The position numbers were made by a program, and so were the translations under genes. The notes under the pieces are model-generated. The model searched no databases. It was not told where the DNA came from and worked only from the letters and a program-made list of their open reading frames with translations. DNA of 64,000 bases from Pseudomonas fulva NBRC 16637 = DSM 17717 (GTDB lineage Bacteria > Pseudomonadota > Gammaproteobacteria > Pseudomonadales > Pseudomonadaceae), in the NCBI RefSeq assembly GCF_000730565.1, contig NZ_BBIQ01000002.1:186001-250000 (forward strand), given 5' to 3'. The first letter of the stretch is position 1. Every line of letters starts with the position of its first letter. Of the stretch, positions 23,465-33,064 are shown in pieces.

Positions 23465-23623
23465 ATGGCCAAGGTTTACGCAACGATCGTCTGCCGCCAC
23501 CGCTGGTGGTTGAAGTACTACTTGGCTGGCGTGATGCTCGCATGTCACCTCACCGGGCGTGATCCTCACCTTGGTCGCGTCACGCGCTGGATAGAGCGCG
23601 GCATCGTGGTCGAGGTGCGTTGA
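23465..23623 (+). CDS. 52-aa phage protein
   Basis: AAGGAA precedes the ATG. The product MAKVYATIVCRHRWWLKYYL... ends with WIERGIVVEVR and overlaps the HNH start by one base. Conserved small late-region protein, function unknown. Confidence 0.6.
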   Translation: MAKVYATIVCRHRWWLKYYLAGVMLACHLTGRDPHLGRVTRWIERGIVVEVR

Positions 23624-23961
23624 TGGCCAGGCTCAAGACGATCAGCCCCCGCCTACAGGAAGCCGAAAACACTAGGGTCAAGCTAGTAGATCCCAGCAGT
23701 TGGCGTAGTGGAATGACCAGCTCGCAGCGCGGGTACAACTACAAGTGGCAGAAGGCGAGGGAGCGATATCTCGAAGAACACCCGCTCTGCGCCTACTGCG
23801 CGAAGATCGGGCGAACGACCGCCGCCGGCGTTGTTGACCATGTCGTGCCGCACCGGGGTGATCGCGATCTGTTCTGGAACCAGGACAACTGGCAACCGCT
23901 CTGCAAGTCCTGCCACGACACGGTCAAACAAGCCGAAGAGGCCGCAGGCGTAGTGGGTTGA
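23623..23961 (+). CDS. HNH endonuclease next to terminase
   Basis: The 112-aa protein carries the HNH module: CAYCAKIGR, VVDHVVPHRGD, then NQDNWQPLCKSCHDTVK. In cos-type phages an HNH enzyme beside the small terminase takes part in cutting the packaged DNA at cos. It lies 155 bp ahead of the terminase genes. Confidence 0.9.
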   Translation: MARLKTISPRLQEAENTRVKLVDPSSWRSGMTSSQRGYNYKWQKARERYLEEHPLCAYCAKIGRTTAAGVVDHVVPHRGDRDLFWNQDNWQPLCKSCHDTVKQAEEAAGVVG

Positions 23962-24116
23962 CCGCGCGGCGCACCAAATAGGTGCGGGATCTTTCCCTAG
24001 GCACGCCAGTGACGTGCCACAAAGGGGTAGGGGGGTCAAAAGCTAGGGGTTCTCATCTAGCTAGACCGCTCCCGACCCCATGTACAGATTTTTTTCCCCC
24101 ACAGGATTTTTGTTAA
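23962..24116 (+). other. Probable cos (packaging) region
   Basis: This 155-bp gap between HNH and small terminase contains no ORF, but G- and C-runs (GGGGTAGGGGGGT, TTTTTTTCCCCC) and short dyads (GGCACG...CGTGCC). HNH-containing HK97-like phages carry cos in exactly this gap. The cut position cannot be read from sequence alone. Confidence 0.5.
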
Positions 24117-24662
24117 ATGGCTTTAACATCCCGCAAGCGCGCTTTCATCGCCGCGCTGAGGGAAGGTGCGTCCAATCGGGACGCTGCTGTGGCCGCTGGC
24201 TACTCCGAGCGCACAGCGTCTGCGGCGGGCTCTCGGCTGGTCAAGGACAAGGATGTCGCCGCTGAGCTGATGAAGCTTCGCGCCCTGGGGCTGATGCCCC
24301 CAGATGTTAAAGGCGATGTTAAACCGGATGTTAAAGCCAGGCCCGCCGCCAGGGCCGTCAAAGAGCCAGAACCGGGCCATGAATCGCCCTCGGTACCAGA
24401 GGATAACTCCGAGCCGGAACCCGCCGGCTTCGACCTGGCCCAGGCACTCCTGCACCGCGATCCCAAGGACTTTCTCCTGTCGGTGATGAACGACATGGGC
24501 ACCGAGCCGAAACTGCGCGTTGACGCGGCAAAGGCGCTGATGCCATTCGTCCATCCACGAAAAGGTGAGAGCGGTAAGAAAGACCAGGCCCAGGCGAACG
24601 CCGATAAGGCAGCTACCGGCAAGTTCGGTACCCGCCGCGGTCCGCTGCAGTCGGTGAAATAA
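24117..24662 (+). CDS. Terminase small subunit
   Basis: The 181-aa protein has a helix-turn-helix of the Terminase_2 type at the start (LTSRKRAFIAALREGASNRD, then AGYSERTASAAGSRLV), a Pro/Asp-rich linker and a C-terminal helical part. It should recognise cos and load the large subunit, whose ATG overlaps its stop. Confidence 0.88.
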   Translation: MALTSRKRAFIAALREGASNRDAAVAAGYSERTASAAGSRLVKDKDVAAELMKLRALGLMPPDVKGDVKPDVKARPAARAVKEPEPGHESPSVPEDNSEPEPAGFDLAQALLHRDPKDFLLSVMNDMGTEPKLRVDAAKALMPFVHPRKGESGKKDQAQANADKAATGKFGTRRGPLQSVK

Positions 24663-26347
24663 TGGAATGGTCAACCGCCTGCCCAGATTGGGAACAGCGC
24701 ATCGTTGCGCGCCAGAGCCTGATTCCGTTCGAGCCGCTGTTCCCGACAGAGGCTGAAGAAGCCTTGGATGTGTTCGGGGCGTTGCGCATGGTGGACGCAA
24801 CTGGCAGTCCATTGATGTGCGAGACCGTGCGTGACTGGGTCAACCAGTTCGTGGCCGCGATCTTCGGGGCCTACGACCCAGATTCAGGCCGGCGCCTTGT
24901 CAGCGAGTTCATGCTGCTGATCAGTAAAAAGAACGGCAAGTCGACCATTGCCGCCGGCATCATGCTGACAGCGCTGATCATCAACTGGCGCGCTTCGGGT
25001 GAATTCATCATCCTCGCACCGACCAAAGAGATCGCGGACAACTCCTACCTGCCGATCAGGGACATGGTGGCGGCCGACGACGAGCTAAAAGCCTTGCTCA
25101 AGGTGCAGGATCACCTGCGCACGGTGACGCACCGGCAGACAAATGCCACGCTCAAGGTAGTAGCAGCAGACAGCGAGACAGTGTCGGGCAAAAAGGCCAT
25201 CGGCGTCTTCATCGACGAGCTGTGGGTGTTCGGCAAACGCGCCAATGCTGAGGCGATGCTGCGCGAGGCCACCGGTGGCCTGGCATCCCGACCGGAGGGT
25301 TTCATCATCTGGGCCACCACCCAATCCGACGCCCCGCCTGCTGGCGTGTTCCGGCAGAAGCTGATGTACGCCCGCAAGGTGCGCGACGGCGAGATCGTCG
25401 ACAAGTCGTTCCTGCCGGTGCTGTATGAGTTTCCCAAGGCGATGCTGGACGCCGGCGAACATCGGGATTTCTCCAACGCCTACATCACCAACCCAAATCT
25501 CGGGCTGTCGGTCGACGAACCTTTCATCGAGCGTGGTTACGCACAGGCCCAGCTGGACGGCGAGGAGTCGTTTCGCGGCTTCCTGGCCAAGCACCTGAAC
25601 GTCGAGATCGGCTTGGCGCTGCTTTCGGATCGCTGGGCGGGTGCTGATTTTTGGGAGACACAGACCTCCGAGCTATGCCGGACGTTGGAAGACCTGATTG
25701 AGCGCTGCGAAGTGATCGATGTCGGTGTCGATGGCGGGGGGCTGGATGACTTGCTTGGCTTTGCAGCACTCGGTCGAGAGCAGGGCACACGGCGTTGGCT
25801 GACCTGGACCCATGCCTGGGCCCACCCATCAGTACTGGAGCGGCGTAAAGCAGAAGCGCCGCGCATCCGCGACTTCGCGAAGGATGGGCACCTGACCCTG
25901 GTTGAACGCATCGGCGACGACATCGAGGCGGTGGCACAACTGGTGGCGCAGGTTGAGCAGGCCGGCCTGCTGGACAAGGTCGGGCTGGACCCGGCCGGCG
26001 TCGGGGCGATCCTCGACGCGCTGGAGGCTGTTGGGATTCCGCGCGAAAAGATCGATGGCATTTCCCAAGGCTGGCGTCTGGGCGGAGCCATCAAGACTGC
26101 CGAGCGCAAACTGGCCGAGGGCACGCTGCTACACGGGGGCCAGCCGATGATGGCCTGGTGCTGCGGTAACGCCAAAGTCGAGCCCCGTGGCAACTCGATC
26201 CTCATTACTAAGCAGGCCAGCGGCTCGGCCAAGATCGACCCGCTAATGGCGCTATTCAACGCTGTGACGCTGATGGCTCTCAATCCGGAGGGCCAGGGCG
26301 GCATGGAAAACTTCATGGCCGGCATTCGGGATCCACTGATCGCATGA
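24662..26347 (+). CDS. Terminase large subunit
   Basis: The 561-aa packaging motor has Walker A SKKNGKST near residue 88, Walker B GVFIDELWVFG near 180, and a nuclease domain opening with VDVGVDGGGLDDLLG near 350. It cuts and pumps the genome into the prohead. The length and order are usual for the HK97-type family. Confidence 0.95.
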   Translation: MEWSTACPDWEQRIVARQSLIPFEPLFPTEAEEALDVFGALRMVDATGSPLMCETVRDWVNQFVAAIFGAYDPDSGRRLVSEFMLLISKKNGKSTIAAGIMLTALIINWRASGEFIILAPTKEIADNSYLPIRDMVAADDELKALLKVQDHLRTVTHRQTNATLKVVAADSETVSGKKAIGVFIDELWVFGKRANAEAMLREATGGLASRPEGFIIWATTQSDAPPAGVFRQKLMYARKVRDGEIVDKSFLPVLYEFPKAMLDAGEHRDFSNAYITNPNLGLSVDEPFIERGYAQAQLDGEESFRGFLAKHLNVEIGLALLSDRWAGADFWETQTSELCRTLEDLIERCEVIDVGVDGGGLDDLLGFAALGREQGTRRWLTWTHAWAHPSVLERRKAEAPRIRDFAKDGHLTLVERIGDDIEAVAQLVAQVEQAGLLDKVGLDPAGVGAILDALEAVGIPREKIDGISQGWRLGGAIKTAERKLAEGTLLHGGQPMMAWCCGNAKVEPRGNSILITKQASGSAKIDPLMALFNAVTLMALNPEGQGGMENFMAGIRDPLIA

Positions 26348-26505
26348 ACGCATTTCACTACTTCATCATCTGCGCGCTGTGCGGATTCGGCTTGGCCTGC
26401 GCGGGCGTCTGGATTCTGGCGGGTACGGGCTGGTCTCTGATCGCGGGCTCGGTCAGCCTGTTCAGCATTGCAGCGTTCATTCGACGAGGGCTGAGCAGTG
26501 ATTAA
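26344..26505 (+). CDS. 53-aa two-span membrane protein
   Basis: The ATG overlaps the terminase stop (ATGA) and the stop lies within the portal start. Two hydrophobic segments (about 5-27 and 30-46) leave short tails. Small membrane proteins at this place are common in HK97-like phages and have no known role. Confidence 0.65.
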   Translation: MNAFHYFIICALCGFGLACAGVWILAGTGWSLIAGSVSLFSIAAFIRRGLSSD

Positions 26506-27799
26506 AACCCTCTCTCAAGCGCTCGGCACTGCAGCCGCCAAACCCTCGGCAAGCATGAGTAATTGGCTGGGCAAGAGCATTCGATTGTCGGACGGTGGGT
26601 TCTGGAGCGCCTTCTTGGGCGCCCAGTCCAGTAGCGGCAAGGCGGTCACGGTCGACAAGGCCATGCGGCTGTCGGCGGTCTGGGCCTGCGTGCGCATCAT
26701 CTCCACTTCGGTGGCTGGCCTACCGCTCAGCATCTACCGGCGCCTGCCGGACGGTGGACGCGAGACGGCGCGGGACTTCCCGCTTTACGACGTCGTGCAT
26801 AACAGCCCGAACGAGGACATGGCCGCGTTCCATTTCTGGCAGTCGGTCGTCGCTTCGATGCTGCTGTGGGGCAATGCCTACTGCGAGATTCACCGGGCCG
26901 CCGGGCGGGTCATCGCACTGGACTTCCTGATGCCGTCACGGGTCACCCCGGAGCCGGATGACGATGGTCGGCTGCGCTATTTCTTTCAGCCGCGCAAGGG
27001 CGCGCGTCGGGAGATCGCCCGGGAAGATATGCTTCACATTCCGGCCTTCACCCTGGATGGCCGGATGGGTCTGTCGGCGATTCGCTACGGCGCGGATGTG
27101 TTCGGCTCGGCCATGTCGGCCGACGATGCAGCCAATACCACCTTCAAGAACGGGATGATGCCCACCGTAGCCTTCTCGGTGGATAAGACGCTCAACCCTA
27201 CGCAGCGTGCCGAGTTTCGAGACTACGTCAAGACGATCTCTGGCGCGCTTAATGCGGGTAAGAGCCCGGTGCTTGAGCAGGGCGTGAAGCCCGAGATGAT
27301 CGGGATCAACCCGGCTGACGCCCAACTGCTCGAATCACGTGGGCACAGCATTGAGGAGATCTGCCGTTGGTTCGGCGTGCCGCCCTGGATGGTGATGAAG
27401 ACCGACAAGGGCAGCAACTGGGGCACAGGCCTTGAGCAGCAGCAGATCGCGTTTCTGACCTACTGCATCATGACGTATACGGCACCGATCGAGCAGTGCG
27501 TTAACAAGCGATGCCTGACAGCGGTGGATCGGATCAAGCACTACGCGGAGTTTTCGCTAGAAGCCTTCCTGCGTGCTGACAGTGCCGGCCGGGCTGCCTA
27601 CCTCAGCACCATGGGCCAAAACGGCTACATGACCCGAAACGAGGGTCGGCACAAAGAGAATCTGCCCAGCATGCCCGGCGGCGACATCCTCACCGTGCAA
27701 TCGAACCTGGTGCCGCTTGACCAGCTGGGCAAACAAAACGACAGCCAAGCCGCGCGCGCGGCGCTGATGAACTGGCTCCAAAGCAACTCCGGGGAGTAA
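26498..27799 (+). CDS. Portal protein (HK97 family)
   Basis: The 433-aa protein shows the family's landmarks: SAVWACVRIISTSVAGLPLS near residues 60-80, NPNE-like HNSPNEDMAAFHFWQ, and FGVPPWMVM near 290. It forms the dodecameric DNA entry ring of the capsid. A GTG start with GAGG upstream is used. Confidence 0.93.
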   Translation: MIKTLSQALGTAAAKPSASMSNWLGKSIRLSDGGFWSAFLGAQSSSGKAVTVDKAMRLSAVWACVRIISTSVAGLPLSIYRRLPDGGRETARDFPLYDVVHNSPNEDMAAFHFWQSVVASMLLWGNAYCEIHRAAGRVIALDFLMPSRVTPEPDDDGRLRYFFQPRKGARREIAREDMLHIPAFTLDGRMGLSAIRYGADVFGSAMSADDAANTTFKNGMMPTVAFSVDKTLNPTQRAEFRDYVKTISGALNAGKSPVLEQGVKPEMIGINPADAQLLESRGHSIEEICRWFGVPPWMVMKTDKGSNWGTGLEQQQIAFLTYCIMTYTAPIEQCVNKRCLTAVDRIKHYAEFSLEAFLRADSAGRAAYLSTMGQNGYMTRNEGRHKENLPSMPGGDILTVQSNLVPLDQLGKQNDSQAARAALMNWLQSNSGE

Positions 27800-27802
27800 C
27801 CC

Positions 27803-28660
27803 ATGAAACACAAGATCCAGTCTCGCGGCCTGCGCAGCGAGATGAGCCCGCGTGCGCTCGATAAGTGGAACCCAGCCATCCAGGCGGCCGTGGAAAACAC
27901 CTCGGAAACCATCACCATCTACGGCGTGATCGGTGAGGACTGGTACGGGGAGGGCGTGACCGTCAAGCGCATCGACGCAGCGCTGCGCGCGATCGGCGAC
28001 CGCGAGGTGACGGTGTACATCAACTCGCCCGGCGGCGACATGTTCGAAGGCATCGCCATCTACAACCGCCTGCGCGAACACAGCCAGAAGGTCACCACCA
28101 AGGTACTGGGCATGGCCGCCAGCGCGGCCTCGATCATCTACTTGGCCGGTACCGAGCGCCAGGTGGCCAGCAGCGCGTTCCTGATGATCCACAACTGCTG
28201 GACCTTCCTCTCCGGCAACCGCCACTACCTGCGCGACGTATCGGACGACATGGAAGAGTTCGACGCCGCCATGGCCGACCTCTACGCCGAGACCAGCGGC
28301 CAGACTGTTGAGGACATGGCCGAGCTGATGGATGACGAGACGTTCATCCGCGGCAAGCGCGCGCTGGAGCTAGGGCTGGCCACCGGCCTGCTGGCGGCGA
28401 CCGAGGTGACCGAGCGCGAGACCGAGGAAACCGGCCAGGCCAATGCCCTCAAGGCCATGGACGCAGCCCTGGCCAAGGCCGGCATGCCGCGCTCCGAGCG
28501 CCGCGAACTTTTCGCCACTTTCAAGTCTGGCATGCCTCGCGCTGCCAGCGGGAACACGCCGCGCGCTGTTCCGACCGGCACGCCAAGCGCTGCCGCGCCA
28601 GACCTCTCCGCCTCACTGAGCGCGGCAAACAATCTTCTCAATTCTCTGAAAGGAAAGTGA
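27803..28660 (+). CDS. ClpP-like prohead protease
   Basis: The 285-aa protein has the ClpP/SppA-type fold (VTVYINSPGGDMFEGIAIYN), catalytic Ser in GMAASAASII and His in MIHN. The C-terminal 70 residues are low-complexity and probably serve as scaffold, as in other phages that fuse protease and scaffolding functions. It should cut the capsid protein's delta domain. Confidence 0.92.
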   Translation: MKHKIQSRGLRSEMSPRALDKWNPAIQAAVENTSETITIYGVIGEDWYGEGVTVKRIDAALRAIGDREVTVYINSPGGDMFEGIAIYNRLREHSQKVTTKVLGMAASAASIIYLAGTERQVASSAFLMIHNCWTFLSGNRHYLRDVSDDMEEFDAAMADLYAETSGQTVEDMAELMDDETFIRGKRALELGLATGLLAATEVTERETEETGQANALKAMDAALAKAGMPRSERRELFATFKSGMPRAASGNTPRAVPTGTPSAAAPDLSASLSAANNLLNSLKGK

Positions 28661-28662
28661 CC

Positions 28663-29850
28663 ATGGACTATGAAGCCCAAGTCAAGGAATTCAACGCCAC
28701 CCTCAAGGGCATTGGCGATCAGATCAAGGCCCAGGCCGAGGCGGTCGACAAGCAAATCAAAGCCTCCGGTGCAATGAGCGAAGAAACTCGCGCCAAGGTC
28801 GACGAGCTGCTGACCAAGCAGGGCGAGATGTCGGCGCGCCTGCAGGAGGCCGAGCAGAAGCTGGTCAACGCCAGCCGCGCACCCGCTGACCGCCAAGAAC
28901 CGCAGAAATCGGTCGGTGCTCTGGTCGTTGGCAGCGAAGAAATGCAGGACATGAATTCCTCCTTCCGTGGCTCGCGCCGCGTATCGGTGCCGCGCGCTGC
29001 TATCACCACGGCCACCGGTGGCGCTCTGACCACTGCGGATCGCCAGCCAGGCATCATCGCTCCGCCTCAGCGTCGCCTCACTATCCGCGACCTGGTGGCG
29101 CCGGGTACCACCGAGGCCAACTCCATCGAGTACGTGCGTGAAAGCGGTTTCACGAACAATGCTCAAACTGTCGCTGAGAACACGGCCAAGCCCTATTCGG
29201 ACATCAAGTTCGAACTGGCCACGGCCAACGTGCGCACCATTGCGCACCTGTTCAAGGCCAGCCGCCAGATGCTCGACGACGCCCAGGCGCTGCAGAGCTA
29301 CATCGATGCGCGTGCCCGTTACGGCCTGCTCATGGCCGAGGAGGCTCAGCTGCTGTACGGCAACGGTACCGGCGCCAACCTGCAGGGCCTCATGACGGTT
29401 GCCCAGCTGTACGCTGCCCCCGCTGGTGTGACCGTGACTGGCGAGCAGCGTATTGACCGCCTGCGCCTGGCACTGCTGCAGGCCGAGCTGGCCGAGTTCC
29501 CATCGGACGGCATCGTGCTCAACCCCATCGACTGGGCCGCGATCGAGCTGACCAAGGATGGCGAAGGCCGCTACATCATCGGCGAGCCGCAAGACGGCAC
29601 CACCGCGCGCCTGTGGAACCGCCCGGTCGTCTCGACACAGGCCATGACGCAGGATGACTTCCTGGTCGGCGCGTTCAAGCTGGGCGCCCAGATCTTCGAC
29701 CGCATGGAAATCGAAGTGCTGATCTCCACCGAGAACGACAAGGACTTCGAGAACAACATGGCTACCATCCGCGCCGAGGAACGCCTGGCCTTCGCCATCT
29801 ACCGTGGCGAGGCCTTCGTTACCGGCCCGCTGACCGGCAGCGGTTCGTAA
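28663..29850 (+). CDS. Major capsid protein (HK97 fold)
   Basis: The 395-aa protein begins with a helical delta domain (about 1-100) that the protease removes, then the HK97-type core (SIEYVRESGFTNNAQTVAEN, IAHLFKASRQMLDD, GNGTGANLQGL). AAAGGAAAG precedes the ATG chosen here; an upstream GTG is two codons earlier. Confidence 0.95.
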   Translation: MDYEAQVKEFNATLKGIGDQIKAQAEAVDKQIKASGAMSEETRAKVDELLTKQGEMSARLQEAEQKLVNASRAPADRQEPQKSVGALVVGSEEMQDMNSSFRGSRRVSVPRAAITTATGGALTTADRQPGIIAPPQRRLTIRDLVAPGTTEANSIEYVRESGFTNNAQTVAENTAKPYSDIKFELATANVRTIAHLFKASRQMLDDAQALQSYIDARARYGLLMAEEAQLLYGNGTGANLQGLMTVAQLYAAPAGVTVTGEQRIDRLRLALLQAELAEFPSDGIVLNPIDWAAIELTKDGEGRYIIGEPQDGTTARLWNRPVVSTQAMTQDDFLVGAFKLGAQIFDRMEIEVLISTENDKDFENNMATIRAEERLAFAIYRGEAFVTGPLTGSGS

Positions 29851-29899
29851 GCCTTCCACTTTAAAGGCGCCAGCGATGGCGCCGCATAGGAGCGACCCC

Positions 29900-30412
29900 A
29901 TGGCTAACACCAAGAAGCAGGGCAAACCCAGCACGGTACCTGAGCAGGCTGTACCAGCTCCCGATGAGCAGGGGTTGGCCTTGCCGCCCAGCGGCAGCGA
30001 CGCCAGCATTGTCAATGCGGCCGAGACCACCATGGCAACTGCCGGACCCGTTGCTGACCCTGGCGCCAATGCCGCACAGGAAGCGGGCAGCCCAACGAAC
30101 GAGGTGCCGGTAGAGCTGGCGCCGGTTGCCACCTCAGCCGATGATAATGCAGGTGCTGGCGCCTCGCTGAGCCAGCCGGGCCAGGCTGACGACGCGCTGC
30201 ATGGCGCTACCGATGCGGCAGGGCTGGAAGAATCCACCTCGAGCGCCTCGGTCGGGTTGAACCCGGCCACGGTCGAGGTTTACCCGCTGCGCTCGTTCAT
30301 GGACGAGGGCGAGCTGCGTCGGCGCGGCGGTCCGAGCTATCTGGTACCGCGGCTTCACGCCGAGGACCTCGAACGGCGAGGTCTGGTATCGCGCACACCG
30401 CTGGAGGAGTGA
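29900..30412 (+). CDS. Ala/Pro-rich protein between capsid and connector
   Basis: TAGGAG precedes the ATG (170 aa). The first 125 residues are low-complexity and rich in Ala, Pro, Gly and Thr; the last 45 form a folded part (VEVYPLRSFMDEGELRRRGG). It sits where head decoration or connector-accessory proteins lie. No family recognised. Confidence 0.65.
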   Translation: MANTKKQGKPSTVPEQAVPAPDEQGLALPPSGSDASIVNAAETTMATAGPVADPGANAAQEAGSPTNEVPVELAPVATSADDNAGAGASLSQPGQADDALHGATDAAGLEESTSSASVGLNPATVEVYPLRSFMDEGELRRRGGPSYLVPRLHAEDLERRGLVSRTPLEE

Positions 30413-30415
30413 GCC

Positions 30416-30757
30416 ATGTCATTGATCAGCATGGCGCAGGCCCGGGCCCACCTTCGTGATCCAGACGATGACGACGATTATCTGCAGCTGCTGATCGACT
30501 CGGCCGAGCTCTCGGCAATGAACTACCTCAACTGCCAGGTTTACGTCGATGCGCAATCGATGGCAGAGGCGGTACTGGCAGGCTCGGCTGGGGAAAACCC
30601 TATGCTCAGCAACGCATCGTTCAAGTCGGCGTGCCTTCTGATCCTGGGTCACCTCTACGCCAACCGGGAAGACGTAGTGACGGGGACAATCGCGACTGAC
30701 CTGCCTCGAGGCTCGCAGGCCTTGCTGACTCCATACCGGGTGGGGTGGGGTGTATGA
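30416..30757 (+). CDS. Head-tail connector (gp6-like)
   Basis: The 113-aa helical protein has the connector pattern SLISMAQARAHLRDPDDDDD followed by LLIDSAELSAMNYLN and a long helix (SFKSACLLILGHLYANRE). HK97 gp6-type proteins form the ring beneath the portal. Position right after the capsid fits. Confidence 0.85.
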   Translation: MSLISMAQARAHLRDPDDDDDYLQLLIDSAELSAMNYLNCQVYVDAQSMAEAVLAGSAGENPMLSNASFKSACLLILGHLYANREDVVTGTIATDLPRGSQALLTPYRVGWGV

Positions 30758-31080
30758 GGGCCGGACCGCTTCGTCACTTGTTTGAAGTCACTGTCCGTCA
30801 CGAGGAGCGCACCAAGTCCGGCGGGGCTGTCGTCACCTGGCTCCCTGCAGCTCGTCCAAAGATGTGGGGTGAAGTGCGTACACCCTCTGGCCGGATCATC
30901 GCTGTAGCTGAAAAGCTCAAAGCGATAGTTACAGCCGAGATCATCAGCAGGCCTCGAGCTGACATGGTGGCAGGCGTAAGGCTCAGCCGCCGGGGCGTCA
31001 CGTATCAGGTCGAGGCTGTATTGCCAGACAACGAAAACACGCTGATGAGACTTCTTTGCTCATCGGTACCGAATCCATGA
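30754..31080 (+). CDS. Head-tail adaptor/closure protein
   Basis: The 108-aa beta-rich protein (MRAGPLRHLFEVTVRHEERT, then WGEVRTPSGRIIAVAEKL) resembles the SPP1 gp16/HK97-type head closure family. Its ATG overlaps the connector stop. Confidence 0.85.
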   Translation: MRAGPLRHLFEVTVRHEERTKSGGAVVTWLPAARPKMWGEVRTPSGRIIAVAEKLKAIVTAEIISRPRADMVAGVRLSRRGVTYQVEAVLPDNENTLMRLLCSSVPNP

Positions 31081-31088
31081 GGTGAACC

Positions 31089-31262
31089 ATGAAAATTCAA
31101 GCATTGGGCCCGCTGACCGGTGCATCCGGCGAGCGCGAAAAGGGCGATATCTTCGAAGTGAAGAAGGAACACGGCGAAGGCCTGATCGCCCGCGGCTACG
31201 CGATCGAGATCAAGGAAGACGCGGCGCAGGAAAAAACAGCCAAGGCCCAGGCCAAGGAGTAG
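31089..31262 (+). CDS. 57-aa late protein
   Basis: GAGGTGAACC precedes the ATG. The product MKIQALGPLTGASGEREKGD ... ends with a Lys/Ala-rich tail (EKTAKAQAKE). It lies between the adaptor and the gp10-like gene. Conserved type of small HK97-like phage protein, function unknown. Confidence 0.7.
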   Translation: MKIQALGPLTGASGEREKGDIFEVKKEHGEGLIARGYAIEIKEDAAQEKTAKAQAKE

Positions 31263-31265
31263 GCC

Positions 31266-31766
31266 ATGGCCCGCCGCTCAAAGATGCGCGGCGATATCCG
31301 CCTACGGCGAACGTTGCGCAACATCCACAAGACCATGGACAACGAATTGGCCCCGGCCATGCGCCATGTTGCCGAGCGGGTGCTGGCCACGCAGCAACAG
31401 CTGATGCCCAAGGATACGGGCGCTGCCGCCGCCGCGCTGAAGATCTACGTCGCGCCCAGCGGCCTTGATGCGCAGATCGGGATCAGGGGCAAGCGCGACA
31501 ATCGCAAGTTCTTTTACCTGCGCTTCATTGAGTACGGCACCAAGGGCTACATCGGCGGCAAGCGAGCCGGGAACCGAAACCGGCGTGCGACCAACAAGAG
31601 CGACGGTACGCATTTCTTCGGAAAGTACCCGGACATTCCGGCCAGGCCGGCGCATCCGTGGCTTCGCCCCTCCATCGACGTGAACCGTGAGTACGTAATG
31701 GCTGACATCGAGACGGCCGTCCGCCGCACGCTGCGCAAGGCAAGCCAGGGGGTGGGCAATGGCTGA
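31266..31766 (+). CDS. HK97 gp10-like tail-completion protein
   Basis: The 166-aa protein shows the gp10 family features: TQQQLMPKDTGAAAAALKIY and YLRFIEYGTKGYIGG, with a C-terminal PARPAHPWLRPSID. It takes part in joining head and tail. Confidence 0.88.
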   Translation: MARRSKMRGDIRLRRTLRNIHKTMDNELAPAMRHVAERVLATQQQLMPKDTGAAAAALKIYVAPSGLDAQIGIRGKRDNRKFFYLRFIEYGTKGYIGGKRAGNRNRRATNKSDGTHFFGKYPDIPARPAHPWLRPSIDVNREYVMADIETAVRRTLRKASQGVGNG

Positions 31767-32145
31767 TCCCTCGGTATCGCTCCAAGAGGCCATTTTTGCC
31801 AGGCTGCAGGCCGAAGTGAGCTGCCCGGTCTACGACGGTGCCCCCATGGACGCCGACATGCCCTATGTGTCGATCGACCGCGAGGTCTCAGTCAACGTCA
31901 GCCCGATATCAGGCCGTAAGCGCGAGCAGCGCCTGCTGTACCTGTCGGTCTGGTCAGACACGGTTGGCCAGGCAGAGGTGAAACGCATCAACGGGGAGGT
32001 CATTGCCGCCCTGGACGAGCGCCCGCTGCCGCTGAGCGTCGGCAGGGCTGTCTCTGTGCGCGTTATCCAGTCGGACGCCCAGCGTGACGCTGACGGGGTT
32101 ACCTACCAGGGTTCGATCACCGTCCGCGTCATCACCACCCACTGA
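31759..32145 (+). CDS. Tail terminator (DUF3168-like)
   Basis: The 128-aa protein (SVSLQEAIFARLQAEVSCPV, then YVSIDREVSVNVS and LYLSVWSDTVGQ) fits the DUF3168/lambda gpU-like tail-completion group. It overlaps the gp10-like gene by 8 bases. Confidence 0.85.
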   Translation: MADPSVSLQEAIFARLQAEVSCPVYDGAPMDADMPYVSIDREVSVNVSPISGRKREQRLLYLSVWSDTVGQAEVKRINGEVIAALDERPLPLSVGRAVSVRVIQSDAQRDADGVTYQGSITVRVITTH

Positions 32146-32199
32146 TCCACCTACCGGCCGCACCGCGGCTTTATCCAATGTGCCTTTGGAGGACCCCCC

Positions 32200-32694
32200 A
32201 TGGCCGAAGACAACCTGAACACCGCTGCTGGCTGCCGTTTCTGGCTTGGCGGCAAAACCGGCGCTGACACCCAGACCCAATACGAAGCCGACACCTATGT
32301 CGAGGTAGGCGAAATTGAAGACCTGGGCGAGTTCGGCGACACATTCAGCAGCGTGACTTTCACGTCGCTGAAGAACGGCCGCGTGCGTAAGTACAAGGGC
32401 ACCGCTGATGCTGGTGACCTGACGCTGACCGTGGGGCTGGACAACGGCGATGCCGGCCAGAAGGCGGTGAAGGTCGCTCACAAGGACCGTAGCAAGGGCG
32501 ATTACAACATCAAGATCACTCTCAACGATGGTGATCCTACCGCCACTCCAGCGCTCAAGCCGACCACGTTCTACATGCGAGGGAAGGTGATGAACAACAC
32601 CGTCGCGCCTGGTGCCGCCGACAACGTCGTGCGCCGCAACATCACCATCGGCATCAACTCCGATATCTTGGAGCTGCTACCTGCAGCCGCCTGA
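32200..32694 (+). CDS. Major tail tube protein
   Basis: The 164-aa beta-rich protein (YVEVGEIEDLGEFGDTFSSV, then RVRKYKGTADAGDLTLTVGL) is the lambda gpV-like tube subunit. GGAGG precedes its ATG. Position just before the tail chaperones is diagnostic. Confidence 0.9.
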   Translation: MAEDNLNTAAGCRFWLGGKTGADTQTQYEADTYVEVGEIEDLGEFGDTFSSVTFTSLKNGRVRKYKGTADAGDLTLTVGLDNGDAGQKAVKVAHKDRSKGDYNIKITLNDGDPTATPALKPTTFYMRGKVMNNTVAPGAADNVVRRNITIGINSDILELLPAAA

Positions 32695-32734
32695 ATAACC
32701 GGGGCTCAGCCCCGGCAACCAAGGACAGTGCTTT

Positions 32735-33064
32735 ATGAACAAGACCCTCCACGGGACTTTGACCGTGAAACTGGGTGATGAGGAGTTCGTCCTCCAGCCA
32801 ACGTTGAAAGCGGTGCGGGCTATTGAAAGCCGTTTTGGTGGCCTCCGCGGTGCCTCGCAAACCATCTCTGCCTTGAGCATTGATGGCTGCGCGATAATCC
32901 TGGCTGCTGGAGCCGGCCTGGAAGGCAAGGCTGCAGACGCTATGCCAGAGAAAATTTGGCAAGCCGGCGTGCTGGGCGTTGCCAGCCAACTCAATGCTTA
33001 CCTGGTCGCGCTTTACAATCCACGCGGCGGTGATGAGGGAAAGGAGGTAGCCGGGGAGGCGTGA
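32735..33064 (+). CDS. Tail assembly chaperone (gpG-like)
   Basis: The 109-aa protein (LHGTLTVKLGDEEFVLQPTL, then VRAIESRFGGLRGAS) matches tail-chaperone proteins that precede the tape measure gene. The next ORF begins inside its last codons. Confidence 0.82.
   Translation: MNKTLHGTLTVKLGDEEFVLQPTLKAVRAIESRFGGLRGASQTISALSIDGCAIILAAGAGLEGKAADAMPEKIWQAGVLGVASQLNAYLVALYNPRGGDEGKEVAGEA

Noticed and set aside
28282..30270. Leftward 662-aa ORF opposite the protease and capsid genes
   Set aside because: A long shadow frame caused by GC-rich codon use opposite two certain genes.
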